A stretch of DNA of 39,157 bases from an uncultured Bacteroidota bacterium (lineage in GTDB: Bacteria; Bacteroidota; Bacteroidia; Flavobacteriales; UBA7312): the NCBI GenBank assembly GCA_902580855.1, contig CACHMF010000013.1, positions 1-39,157 of the forward strand, read 5' to 3'. How positions within the stretch are numbered: position 1 is the stretch's first letter; every line of letters starts with the position of its first letter. The position numbers and the translations under genes were made by a program. This document shows positions 15,429 to 25,700 of this stretch, one piece after another. Below the pieces are notes generated by a model. It was not told the DNA's origin and ran no database searches. It saw only the letters and a list, made by a program, of their open reading frames with translations.

Positions 15429-16142
15429 TATTGTATAATATTTGAAGAATAAACAGTTAGACTTTCGGTATCTAAACTATCTAACACTGATTTTACTTTT
15501 AATTCTTTTCGCATGATTTCGAAAAACGGCACATAATTTCCTAATCTTTCTTCTAACATTGCTGTAACTCCATCAGCTGTTATGGTTCCTCCTGAGATTC
15601 CATCAACAGCATGCATGTCATCATCTTTTGCCCCCCCCCTTTGTTACAGTGATGGACATAAACTTATCCCCATCAAAAATAGTTTTACCTTTAAATGGTT
15701 CTTGGAACCAAGGCAGATTAATTTCAGCACCAAGACCAGGAGTTTCAGCTTTGTGATCAAAGACAGCTCCTAATATTGTATTTAAATCATCTTCTAAAGC
15801 AATAAATCCCCATATTGGACCCCATAATCCGGTACCTCTGACTGGAATGATATATGATTTTATATCATTTTTTTCACTAATAAATATTGGAAACGATTGA
15901 TTTTGGATATCCTTTTTCAACTCAATTGCTAGATCAATATTAAATGCATCTCCATTAGTTTTTTCACCTTCACTATTAACAACAAAAGAATCTTTAATGT
16001 ATTTGTTATATGCTTCTTCAGCAGCCTCTCTCTTAACTTTTATGCCAACAGAATTCAATATATTTTGCTTTTTTTCTAGCTCAACATTTTTGTCTTGAAA
16101 AGGTTTTAAGCTTATTGCAGCAATTGACAATAAAGAGGCTAT
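15428..16142 (-). pseudogene. nqrC: nqrC, N-terminally truncated and frameshifted
   Basis: NqrC is the periplasmic flavin-carrying subunit. Two frames together encode nearly all of it. One (about 16142-15621) runs from ASLLSIAAISLKPFQ through GLWGPIWGFIALE and HKAETPGLGAEI to ITVTKGGGKR and a stop. The other (up to 15428) continues with HAVDGISGGTITADGV, the site where FMN is bound to Thr. Nine C at 15631-15639 cause the break; eight would give the continuous reading KGGAKDDMHAVDGISGGTIT. The N-terminal membrane start is also missing: upstream of ASLL the frame reads I, F, then stop, and there is no ATG. The missing end coincides with the start of the truncated plug gene. Both defects could be assembly errors or real mutations. 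Confidence 0.9.
15631..15639. repeat. C9 homopolymer at the nqrC frameshift
   Basis: A run of nine C on the plus strand is very unusual in such AT-rich DNA. Loss of one C restores the nqrC frame through the FMN-binding motif. Confidence 0.9.
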
Positions 16143-16148
16143 GAATTA
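16134..16148. other. nqrC: Junction of two truncated genes (deletion or misassembly breakpoint)
   Basis: To the left, nqrC (-) is homologous to its family up to about base 16139. To the right, the plug-family gene (+) is homologous from about 16143. Both miss their 5' ends, and nothing of nqrA or nqrB lies between them. The divergent orientation is what one internal deletion of [nqrC 5' end - nqrB - nqrA - plug 5' end] would leave. Confidence 0.8.
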
Positions 16149-17282
16149 GGTGAGCCAATTCTTGATTTACAAAAAACAGATACCCTTATTCTATCCTTTG
16201 ATGAATTAGACAGCGACTATAAAAATTATTATTATACACTTATCCATTGCAACGCAGATTGGACTCCTTCAGATTTATTAAAAAGCGAATATCTTGAGGG
16301 CTTTTCAGAAGAGCCAATTTATAATTTTGAATCTTCCTTCAACACCATTCAAAGTTATAAACATTACGAATCAATGATCCCTGGTGAGAATATGAAACCC
16401 ATATTATCTGGCAACTATTTAATAATTGTTTATGAAGAAGGAGAAAAAGAAAAGCCAGTGTTTACTAAACGTATGATGATTGTTAATAAAAAAGTAAGTA
16501 TTGAAGGAGAGGTAAAAAGAGCCACCTTGTTAGATCAGCGTAACTATCAACATGAAGTTGATTTTAAAGTTCTGCATTCAGGCTATGAAATAAATAATCC
16601 TTTTGGTGACATTTATACAGTAATCACTCAAAATAACAGATGGGACAATGCGATCGAAGGCCTCCAACCTTTATTTGTAAAAAATGATGAATTAATTTAC
16701 GATTATGAAGAAGAAAATCTTTTTGATGGCGGCAACGAATATCGTTTTTTCGATAGTAAAAGTATGCGATATTTTTCTGAAAGAATTAAAAATATTACGT
16801 TTGAGAACGACACCAATAAAATCAGACTATACACCGATAAAAAACGGTCGTTTCAACGATACTCTAATCTTTGGCAAGATATTAACGGAAAAAGACTCAT
16901 AAAAGTACAAGAAGGTTCGCACAATGGAACAGAGGCTGATTATGCCCTAACGCACTTCTCTCTAGCTTTCGAACACGAAATTACACATGGAGACTTGTAT
17001 ATATTTGGACAAATTAGCGATTATGGATTTCCCAACTCTCATCTCATGAAATACAATAAGGAAACAGGGCTTTATGAAGCTGACATCTACCTTAAACAAG
17101 GATACTATAATTACGAATATGTGCTACTTAAAAATGACGGGGACGCCATCAGCAGCTTTATTGAAGGAACTCACTTTGAAACAATAAATAATTATATAAT
17201 ATATATATACCATAGAGCCAGTGGTGAAAATTACGATCAACTCATAGGCATTAAACGAATATCATCTAAAGGATTATTTTAA
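16143..17282 (+). pseudogene. T9SS plug-family protein (DUF5103), 5'-truncated
   Basis: The frame is open from 16134 but has no start codon before an ATG at 16374, which is well inside the conserved domain. Reading from 16143 gives about 379 residues starting ELGEPILDLQKTDTLILSFD, then DELDSDYKNYYYTLIHCNADWTPSDL, LKSEYLEGFSEE and NSFNTIQSYKHYE-type conserved segments. I recognise these as DUF5103, renamed the type IX secretion plug family. Roughly 55-80 N-terminal residues, including the signal peptide, are missing compared with the family as I recall it. The C-terminal domain (QISDYGFPNSHLMKYNKETGLYEADIYLKQGYYNYEY) is intact. Without a signal peptide it could not reach the outer membrane. 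It ends 13 bases from the convergent BNR gene. Its loss point coincides with that of nqrC. Confidence 0.85.
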
Positions 17283-17295
17283 ATAAATCGTCTAA

Positions 17296-20200
17296 TTAAT
17301 TTAAGTCAATTAATGTTGCATGATTTTTTTCAAGGTAATCATTAACATTATTAATTTTTGAATTAATTTTTAATAATTGTCTATTAAAATTTTGACGCAA
17401 AATTTTAGTGTTTTCTAAACTTTTTAATTGGGAAAATGTAGGTCCATAAGTAGAAGCGGATGAACCACTAGCTGACCATAAAAATGACCAGATAGTTGGA
17501 TAGTCATTTTGCTCTCCGATTTCTTTTTTGGACTTACTACCATTAAATTTTTCGTTTAATACATTTAATTCATCTCTTATTTCTAAAACTTTTCTTTCAA
17601 TTGAGCTATCTATTTTTGATGATAGATTATATGCCTTTAATAACTTGTTTAAATTTGATTGTGCCACATCAATTTCATGTGATAATTCATAAACACTCCT
17701 TTTTAACTTTTCAATATCCTCCCAATAGTTAACCACATCATCGATATTTTTTAAATCATCAACATGACTTAGCAATGCGTTAACATTGAATTCTGTCTTG
17801 TTTGAAATTGGAGAGAATTTACCATTTATTTTTTTGTGTAGTTGAGCATAGTACTTGTCTGGCCTAACCATATTTCCATATAAGTCTTTACTTATATTTT
17901 TATCTGTTATAAGATATTGAGCATCGGCTTTTAAATCCCAGCTAATTCGATTAAAACCCTGACTATTCTTAGCTTTGATCTTTCTTATAATTTCATTCTC
18001 TTTTGAGTAAATAAAAATCCAAATAGATGGTGGTATTTCATTCAATTCATTTTCTATTTTAGACCAATTTGGCTTTTCATTTTTGTTCTTTTCTTCTAAA
18101 ATTCTCTTTTCTTTTTGGGAAAGATATTTTTTATTTAGAAAATATGTAAATATTGTTCCAAATGGTGGGTTATCTGCTACAAAAAAATTATCTCCTTGAG
18201 AAGCCTTCTTTGTACCCCCAAGCACTCTATTTTGAATATACCAATGCGTATCTCTTGAATCAAACAATACGGCTTCATTACTTGTTGCTAAATTTTTAGA
18301 TTCTCTCAAACATGAATAATCATCTAATATGTAAATACCCCTTCCAAAAGTTCCTAGTACCAAATCATTTTCTCTTTTCTGAATTGTTAAATCTCTGACT
18401 GAAATATTTGGAAGACCACCATTTAACTTATTCCAACTTTTCGTTCCATCATTAGAAAAATACACTCCAAATTCTGTTCCTAAAAAGAATAAATCTTCAT
18501 CAATATGATCTTGTACTATCCTCCAAAGAAAAGTGTTTTTAGGTAAGTTTGGAGAAATATTTTTCCATGTCTTACCCTTGTCGTTGCTTAGAAAAAGGTA
18601 GGAATTGTAATCACCATATTTGTGATTATCAAATACGGCAATTACTTTATTTTCATCAAATAAATCAGCTTTTATATCATTTACAAAAGCAGTAGAAGGT
18701 AACCCTGATATTTTATCAAAATTTACTTTTCTCCAATTTAACCCACCATCTTCGGTTATTTGAATAACACCATCATCAGTCCCAACATATATCAAACCTT
18801 CTTTTATACTTGATTCAGACAATGATGTAATTGTACTATAATTTGACATAGCATAAATATCCCAAGCATTTTCCCAATTTTGATGTTTATTATAAAACTT
18901 TGTAGAAATTCTTTCAATATTTTTTGTTAAATCTGGTGATATTGGTGTCCAGCTGTCTCCTCTATCTTCAGATTTCCAAACTCTTTGTGATGCAAAGTAT
19001 ATTCTTTCGTTTTTATGAGGACTAACAATTATTGGCGCATCCCAATTAAATCTTTCGGATTTTTCTCCAATTTCTGGATGTGGTTTGATATTAGTGTTTT
19101 CCCCTGTTATTTTATTATGTCTGTTTAAATTTCCTCTTTGCCATTGAGCATAAACTATGTTTGGGTTGCCTGGCTCAGTGGCTGGTTGATGCCCATCACC
19201 ACCTAAAACAACAAACCAATCAGAATTTCGTATGCCGTGTAAATTATCTGTTCTTGATGGCCCTCCCTGAGTATTATTATCCTGTGTTCCACCATATACA
19301 TTATAGAATGGAAATGCGTCATCAACAGCAATCTTATAAAACTGGGTGATTGGCATGTTATTGACAAATTTCCAATTTTTTGTCTTATCAAAACTTTCAT
19401 ATAAACCACCATCACATCCAATTAAAAGATAATGTTCATCATGTTTTTTGAATGCAACTGCATGATTATCTACGTGCTTTTCTGACTCATTCATTCTCGA
19501 AAATGTTTTACCGCCATCAAAGGAAACTTGCATGTAATTATCAGCTAAGTATACTTCATCAAAATTATGAGGTGAAACATATAATTCTTGATAATAGTGT
19601 GGACCTGTTCCACCTGAAACAGCATCGCTCATTTTTATCCAGTTTTGACCTCCATCAGCAGATCTAAAGAAACCACCTTTTCTTCTATCAAGCTCAATAG
19701 CAGCATAAATTATTTCTGGATTTTGAAAAGAAATTCCAAGTCCAATTTTACCCATATTGCTTTTTGGTAGACCGTTCTTCAATTTCACCCAAGTATCTCC
19801 TAAATCAGTGGATTTATATATGGCAGTCCCCGGTCCTCCTCCCATATAACCTGCAACAGTTCTATGCCTTTGCCATGTAGCAGCATAGAGAATATCAGGA
19901 TTAGTATAATCTTGAATAATATCTGTTGCTCCAACCCATTCATTATCACCTAAGGTTTTTTTCCAAGTATTACCGCCATCAACACTTTTAAAAAGACCTC
20001 TCTGACCCCCTTTACTCCAAAGAGGTCCTTGTGCAGCTACTAAAACAATGTTAGAGTTTCTCTTATCTACTATAATTTTAGAAATGTGTTCAGATTCATT
20101 TAAGCCCATATTTTTCCAAGTTTCGCCGCCATCTAAACTTCTATAAATACCATCACCTAAACTTACATGACGCCCACCAACATTTTCTCCTGTTCCTACC

Positions 20201-20541
20201 CATATAATTTTTGGATTTTTTGGGTCTAATGTTACACAACCAATTGAAAAACTATTTTCATTATCAAAAATAGGATTCCATGTTGTTCCCGCATTAGTTG
20301 TTTTCCATACACCGCCTGAACCCGTAGCAACAATCCATTCATTTTCATTATTTGGATTAATTACAATATCTGAAACTCTTCCAGACATTAGTGCAGGACC
20401 AATACTTCTAAATTCTAATGCATCATAATTATTCAAAGAATCAGTAAAAGAATTTGAATTTTGTCTTGCATTTAAATTTAAAATACTTCCAATTAATATT
20501 GAAATAATTAGTAAGAATGAATTATAGGTTTTTGAAATCAT
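17296..20541 (-). CDS. Secreted BNR/VPS10-type beta-propeller protein ('glycosyl hydrolase' family)
   Basis: A 1081-residue protein with a signal peptide (about 1-25). It then has a long run of sortilin-like BNR repeats, seen as SxDGGxTW motifs: KTTNAGTTWNPI, RSLDGGETWKNM, KSVDGGNTWKKT, KSTDLGDTWVKL, RSADGGQNWIKM and others up to about residue 680. It opens with the family signature FRSIGPALMSGRVSDI. The C-terminal third (about 750-1081) is a lysine- and asparagine-rich domain with a coiled-coil-like stretch near 930-1000. These proteins are often labelled glycosyl hydrolases, but no glycosidase catalytic motif is evident; binding or peptidase-associated roles are as likely. There is no obvious T9SS sorting domain at the C-terminus (LEKNHATLIDLN). 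It appears to stand alone. Confidence 0.85.
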   Translation of the reverse strand: MISKTYNSFLLIISILIGSILNLNARQNSNSFTDSLNNYDALEFRSIGPALMSGRVSDIVINPNNENEWIVATGSGGVWKTTNAGTTWNPIFDNENSFSIGCVTLDPKNPKIIWVGTGENVGGRHVSLGDGIYRSLDGGETWKNMGLNESEHISKIIVDKRNSNIVLVAAQGPLWSKGGQRGLFKSVDGGNTWKKTLGDNEWVGATDIIQDYTNPDILYAATWQRHRTVAGYMGGGPGTAIYKSTDLGDTWVKLKNGLPKSNMGKIGLGISFQNPEIIYAAIELDRRKGGFFRSADGGQNWIKMSDAVSGGTGPHYYQELYVSPHNFDEVYLADNYMQVSFDGGKTFSRMNESEKHVDNHAVAFKKHDEHYLLIGCDGGLYESFDKTKNWKFVNNMPITQFYKIAVDDAFPFYNVYGGTQDNNTQGGPSRTDNLHGIRNSDWFVVLGGDGHQPATEPGNPNIVYAQWQRGNLNRHNKITGENTNIKPHPEIGEKSERFNWDAPIIVSPHKNERIYFASQRVWKSEDRGDSWTPISPDLTKNIERISTKFYNKHQNWENAWDIYAMSNYSTITSLSESSIKEGLIYVGTDDGVIQITEDGGLNWRKVNFDKISGLPSTAFVNDIKADLFDENKVIAVFDNHKYGDYNSYLFLSNDKGKTWKNISPNLPKNTFLWRIVQDHIDEDLFFLGTEFGVYFSNDGTKSWNKLNGGLPNISVRDLTIQKRENDLVLGTFGRGIYILDDYSCLRESKNLATSNEAVLFDSRDTHWYIQNRVLGGTKKASQGDNFFVADNPPFGTIFTYFLNKKYLSQKEKRILEEKNKNEKPNWSKIENELNEIPPSIWIFIYSKENEIIRKIKAKNSQGFNRISWDLKADAQYLITDKNISKDLYGNMVRPDKYYAQLHKKINGKFSPISNKTEFNVNALLSHVDDLKNIDDVVNYWEDIEKLKRSVYELSHEIDVAQSNLNKLLKAYNLSSKIDSSIERKVLEIRDELNVLNEKFNGSKSKKEIGEQNDYPTIWSFLWSASGSSASTYGPTFSQLKSLENTKILRQNFNRQLLKINSKINNVNDYLEKNHATLIDLN

Positions 20542-20718
20542 AATTTATTTTAGATTAAGTGGAGTAAATTAATTTTGATAAAAATTTTCAATTAAAAATA
20601 ATATGAAAGGCAAAAATATTAATATGTGATAAGAATTTAACATTAACAAACTAATAATTTTAGTGACAAAGAGTATCTGATAAATGATCAAATCACATGA
20701 TAAAAATACAGATAATGA

Positions 20719-20726
20719 TATATTTG
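20719..20726 (+). promoter_or_regulatory. TAnnTTTG -7 element for the P5C dehydrogenase gene
   Basis: TATATTTG lies 37 bases before the ATG at 20764, in a 222-base A/T-rich gap where nothing else was recognised. Confidence 0.5.
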
Positions 20727-20763
20727 CAGATCATTTTTAAAATTAACTAAACAATTTTTTGAT

Positions 20764-22389
20764 ATGTCAAAAGGAGTTTTCAATGTACCTGTAGCCACAA
20801 ACGAGCCGGTATTATCTTATGCTCTGGGAACGCCAGAGAGAGAAGAAGTCTTATCAACTTACAAAAACATGTATAATAATCAAATTGATGTGCCGATGTA
20901 CATTGGTTGTGAGCAAATCATGACTGAAAACAAAAAGATTATTACACCTCCTCACGACCATCAACATGTAATAGGTCATTTTAGCTATGGTGATACCAAT
21001 CATGTTAATCAAGCAATTGATGCCGCTTTAAAAGCAAGAGAAACATGGGTTAATATGCCTTGGGAGCATAGAGTTTCTATATTCTTAAAAGCAGCTGATT
21101 TACTAGCAGGTCCATTTCGAGCAAAAATCAATGCTGCTACTATGTTGGCACAATCAAAAAATGTTTTTCAAGCAGAAATTGATGCCGCTTGTGAATTAAT
21201 CGATTTTTTCAAGTTTAACGCTGAATATGTTACTCAACTATATCAAGAACAGCCAGAATCTGCTCCTGGAATGTGGAATCGACTAGAACATCGACCATTG
21301 GAGGGTTTTGTTTTCGCAATCACTCCTTTTAACTTCACTTCAATTTGCGCTAATTTATGTGCAGCACCGGCAATGATGGGTAATGTTGTTGTCTGGAAAC
21401 CTGCAGACACACAAGTATATTCTGCTAAAATAATCATGGACTTATTTCAAGCAGCAGGACTTCCTGATGGCGTTATTAATATGATTACAGTTGATGGACC
21501 AGTTGCTGGCGATGTCATCTTTAAACACAAAGAATTTGCAGGACTTCATTTCACTGGTTCTACTGGCGTATTTCGTCACTTGTGGAAAGAAATAGGAAAT
21601 AATATTAACATCTACACAAATTACCCAAGAATTGTAGGTGAGACTGGTGGAAAAGATTTTATCGTTGCACATAAATCAGCAGTAGCTGCAGAGGTAGCAA
21701 CAGGAATTTCTAGAGGTGCTTTTGAATATCAAGGACAAAAATGTTCAGCTGCTTCACGTGCATATATTCCATCAAATATTTGGCAAAATGTAAAAATACA
21801 ATTAATGGAAGATGTAAAGTCTTTTAAAATGGGAAGCCCTGAAGACCCTTCAAACTTCATCAATGCAGTTATTTCTGAAGTTTCTTTCGATAGAATCGCT
21901 TCTTACATTGACTTTGCTAAAGATGCTGATGATGCAGAGATTATTGCGGGTGGCAACTACGATAAATCTAAAGGCTACTTTGTAGAACCAACGGTTATTG
22001 TAACAACAAATCCGAAGTTTAAATCAATGTGTGAAGAGATTTTCGGACCTGTCATCACTATTTATGTATATGATGAAGACAAATGGGAAGAAACACTTGC
22101 TTTGGTTGATGAAACAAGCGAGTACGCCCTAACAGGTGCTATCTTCTCAGTAGACCGCTATGCTATTGACCAAGCCATGAAAGCATTGGAAAATGCTGCG
22201 GGTAACTTCTACATCAATGACAAACCAACCGGAGCTGTAGTAGGACAACAGCCATTTGGAGGCGCAAGAGGATCTGGAACTAACGATAAAGCCGGTTCAA
22301 TCTTAAATTTATTACGTTGGGTATCTCCTAGAACAATTAAGGAAACTTTTGTTCCACCAACAGACTACCGCTATCCGTTCTTAGGATAA
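20764..22389 (+). CDS. pruA: L-glutamate gamma-semialdehyde (1-pyrroline-5-carboxylate) dehydrogenase
   Basis: A 541-residue protein, the usual size of the monofunctional group 1 P5C dehydrogenase. It oxidises glutamate semialdehyde to glutamate with NAD+ in proline degradation. It has the family N-terminus with NVPVATNEPVLSYALGTPER, the NAD-binding FTGSTGVFRHLW, the glutamate motif GETGGKDF and the catalytic cysteine C327 in YQGQKCSAASRAYIP. It ends with the C-terminal motif GAVVGQQPFGGARGSGTNDKAG and LRWVSPRTIKETFVPPTDYRYPF. No proline dehydrogenase gene is adjacent. It forms a single-gene unit between its own promoter element and a strong terminator. Confidence 0.97.
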   Translation: MSKGVFNVPVATNEPVLSYALGTPEREEVLSTYKNMYNNQIDVPMYIGCEQIMTENKKIITPPHDHQHVIGHFSYGDTNHVNQAIDAALKARETWVNMPWEHRVSIFLKAADLLAGPFRAKINAATMLAQSKNVFQAEIDAACELIDFFKFNAEYVTQLYQEQPESAPGMWNRLEHRPLEGFVFAITPFNFTSICANLCAAPAMMGNVVVWKPADTQVYSAKIIMDLFQAAGLPDGVINMITVDGPVAGDVIFKHKEFAGLHFTGSTGVFRHLWKEIGNNINIYTNYPRIVGETGGKDFIVAHKSAVAAEVATGISRGAFEYQGQKCSAASRAYIPSNIWQNVKIQLMEDVKSFKMGSPEDPSNFINAVISEVSFDRIASYIDFAKDADDAEIIAGGNYDKSKGYFVEPTVIVTTNPKFKSMCEEIFGPVITIYVYDEDKWEETLALVDETSEYALTGAIFSVDRYAIDQAMKALENAAGNFYINDKPTGAVVGQQPFGGARGSGTNDKAGSILNLLRWVSPRTIKETFVPPTDYRYPFLG

Positions 22390-22392
22390 CAC

Positions 22393-22424
22393 AAAAAGCC
22401 CCGCTTTATGAGCGGGGCTTTTTA
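22393..22424 (+). terminator. Strong intrinsic terminator after pruA
   Basis: A 13-bp stem (AAAAAGCCCCGCT / AGCGGGGCTTTTT) with a 5-base loop and T-rich end starts 3 bases after the stop codon. The GC-rich core stands out against the AT-rich background. Confidence 0.95.
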
Positions 22425-22425
22425 T

Positions 22426-22433
22426 TACTTTTG
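22426..22433 (+). promoter_or_regulatory. TAnnTTTG -7 element 4 bases before the ftsB/divIC-like start
   Basis: TACTTTTG ends only 4 bases before the ATG at 22438, right after the pruA terminator. It predicts a leaderless mRNA for the mutase operon. Confidence 0.45.
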
Positions 22434-22437
22434 TTTT

Positions 22438-22752
22438 ATGAATTTCTTCAAAAGACATTACGAACAAATACCTGCTTTTTTAAAAAATAAGTATGTGCTT
22501 GTAGGAAGTATAGTCTTTTTATGGGTTGCTTTTTTTGATTCACACAACTTAGTGAAACAATCTAAATTAAAAGGAGAAATAGAAGACTTAGAGGAAAAAC
22601 GAAACTTTTACGAAACCGAAATACAAAAGGATAGCATTGCTTTACATGAGCTTACTACAAATCCAAAAACGCAAGAAAAATTTGCAAGGGAAAAGTACCT
22701 TATGAAAAAAGACAATGAAGATGTGATTGTAATCATAGAGGAAGATGAGTAA
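22438..22752 (+). CDS. FtsB/DivIC-family septum formation protein
   Basis: About 104 residues from the ATG at 22438; the frame is open to 22408, but that start lies inside the terminator loop. It has a short basic N-terminus, a membrane helix (about 19-37) and then a coiled coil (about 45-75; [20 protein letters not shown]). The typical FtsB/DivIC end follows ([25 protein letters not shown]). Members of the family bridge FtsQ/DivIB and FtsL in the divisome. Its stop overlaps the mutase start by 8 bases. The pairing of this cell-division gene with methylmalonyl-CoA mutase is one I remember from other Flavobacteria. Confidence 0.88.
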   Translation: MNFFKRHYEQIPAFLKNKYVLVGSIVFLWVAFFDSHNLVKQSKLKGEIEDLEEKRNFYETEIQKDSIALHELTTNPKTQEKFAREKYLMKKDNEDVIVIIEEDE

Positions 22753-25700
22753 ACTATTCAATGAGTTCTCCCCTGTTTCATTAGCAGCGTGGAAAGAAAA
22801 AATCCAAACAGATCTCAAAGGTGCAGACTATAGAGAAAAACTTATTTCTCAAACTGAAGGAATCGAAGTAGATGCTGTATACAATCAAGAAAACAGCCCT
22901 CAAAACAAACCTGTTAACTCCACAAGAGACTGGGATATCTATCAACTTATTGATGGCTCAAACCCATCTAAAGCCAACCAAGCAGTACTACAAGCTTTAG
23001 CCAATGGAGCGACAGCTCTTTGTATTGACAATCCAAATGATTTAGACACACTTTTCAAAGATGTTTTAATTCAACATATTCGTGTAGATTTTAGAAACTA
23101 CTCTTCTTCTATTGTGCAAGATTTTGAAAGCCTTATTCAAAAAAGGGGATTAAACACACTATCCATTAAAGGTTCTTTTCACGGAAAAGAAAAGGGCGGT
23201 CTTCCAAACTTTTTCTATCACAGCATTTTAACAGAAGGAAAAACTGCTCAAGAACAAATTGCAGATGCACTAATCCAAGGAAAAAAATGTCAAGAAAAAA
23301 AGCAGTTTGTTTTTAGTATTGGTAGCAACTACTTTTTAGAGATTGCTAAACTTCGTGCTTTCCGTATTCTATGGAAAAAAGAAACAGGAGAAAATCCATA
23401 CATTTTTGCACAAACCGAACTTAATAATAAGACTGAAGAATTTGCTTACAACAACTTATTAAGAAGTACTACAGAAGGAATGTCAGCAATTTTTGGTGGC
23501 TGCGATGGATTACTCATCTATCCTTACAATCATTCTTTTGAAGCAGCGAACGACTTCTCTGATAGAATTGCAAGAAATCAACAAATTTTATTAAAAGAAG
23601 AGAGTTATCTTAACAAAGTACAAGACCCTGGAGCAGGAGCTTATTATATTGAAACACTAACTGCAGAATTGCTGAAGGAATTTGGAATTGAAACAAGCTC
23701 TACATCAAATCCTTCAAAAAGTGAAAAGTGGTTGACTCCTGAACAAATAGAAGTTAACTCTGTTTATAGTAGTGCTGACTTAAAAGAAACCGAACACACT
23801 AATTTTGTAGCAGGCATAGCTCCTAACTTAAGAGGCCCTTACTCTACCATGTATGTAATGCGTCCTTGGACCATTCGTCAATACGCAGGATTTTCTACTG
23901 CAGAAGAGTCCAATGCTTTTTATAGAAGAAACTTAGCTGCAGGACAAAAAGGACTTTCAGTTGCTTTTGATTTGGCTACCCATAGAGGATACGATTCCGA
24001 TCACAAACGCGTGCTAGGTGATGTTGGAAAAGCCGGTGTTGCTATTGATTCGGTGGAGGATATGAAAATTCTTTTCGATCAAATCCCTCTAGATAAGATG
24101 TCGGTTTCCATGACTATGAATGGAGCCGTACTTCCCATCATGGCCTTTTACATTGTCGCTGCCGAACAGCAAGGTGTAAAACCAGAACAACTAGCTGGAA
24201 CCATACAAAATGACATCTTAAAGGAATTTATGGTGCGTAACACTTACATTTACCCACCTGCACATTCTATGCGCATTATTGCTGATATTTTTGAGTATAC
24301 CTCTCAAAATATGCCCAAATTCAACAGCATTAGTATTTCAGGTTATCATATGCAAGAAGCCGGTGCTACTGCAGATATTGAGCTTGCTTATACTTTAGCT
24401 GATGGTTTGGAATACATCCGAACTGGACTAAAAGCGGGAATGGATATTGATTCCTTTGCTCCTCGCCTTTCTTTCTTTTGGGGAATAGGAATGAACCATT
24501 TTATGGAAATTGCTAAAATGCGTGCAGCTCGTATGCTGTGGGCTAAATTGGTAAATCAATTTTATCCGAAAAATCCTAAATCTTTAGCTTTAAGAACGCA
24601 CTGTCAAACCAGTGGCTGGAGCTTAACCGAACAAGATCCGTTTAACAATGTAACTCGCACCTGTGTTGAAGCAATGGCTGCTGCTATGGGCGGAACGCAA
24701 TCCTTACATACCAACGCTTTGGATGAAGCCATTGCCTTACCAACAGATTTCTCTGCCAAGATTGCAAGAGACACTCAGATATACCTTCAAAAAGAAACAG
24801 GCATCTGTCAAACTGTTGACCCATGGGGCGGCTCATATTATGTTGAAAAACTAACACATGATATGGCTCATAGAGCTTGGGAACACATTCAAGAAATTGA
24901 AGAGCTAGGCGGCATGGCGAAAGCCATAGAAACTGGTATTCCTAAAATGCGTATTGAAGAAGCTGCTGCTCGTAAACAAGCCCGTATCGATAGCGGAAAA
25001 GACACCATAGTTGGGGTTAATGCTTACAAGCTGGAAAAAGAAGATCAAGAATTTGATATTTTAGAAGTTGATAACACAGCTGTTAGAGAAGCACAAATCA
25101 ATCGTTTAAACACACTGAAGGCTAATCGTGACCAAAGTGCTGTAAACGAAAGCTTGAATGCACTTACCCAATCGTGTAAAACTGGAGCAGGAAACCTACT
25201 CGAACTAGCTGTTGAAGCCGCAAGAGCAGGCGCTACTCTGGGAGAAATTTCGTATGCTTGTGAAGAAGTTTTTGGGCGTTATCAAGCACAAATAAAATCT
25301 ATATCTGGAGTTTACAAGATGGAAATAGACAACAATCCACATTTTGAAAAAGCACAACAACTAGCAGATGAATTTGCTACTATAGAAGGTCGTAGACCAA
25401 GAATTATGGTTGCAAAAATGGGGCAAGACGGACACGACAGAGGAGCTAAAGTAGTAGCTACTTCTTTTGCAGATTTGGGTTTTGATGTAGATATGGGTCC
25501 ATTATTTCAAACACCAGCTGAAGCAGCTAAACAAGCCGTAGAAAATGATGTGCATATACTAGGTATTTCCTCTTTAGCAGCAGGACACAAAACACTCGTT
25601 CCTCAGGTAATTGAAGAATTAGAAAAACTAGGAAGAAAAGACATCTTAGTAATCGCTGGAGGTGTCATCCCACAACAAGACTACGATTACCTCTTTAAGG

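Noticed and set aside
15582-15773. Plus-strand open frame across the nqrC frameshift
   Set aside because: Both nqrC frames around it are clearly homologous to NqrC, so this is a shadow frame.
16374-17282. Plug-family gene taken as complete with an ATG at 16374
   Set aside because: Conserved domain sequence continues in frame upstream to about 16143, so the ATG is internal and the gene is truncated.
22408-22437. Upstream start for the ftsB/divIC-like gene
   Set aside because: It lies in the loop of the pruA terminator and before the -7 element; the ATG at 22438 gives a normal protein.
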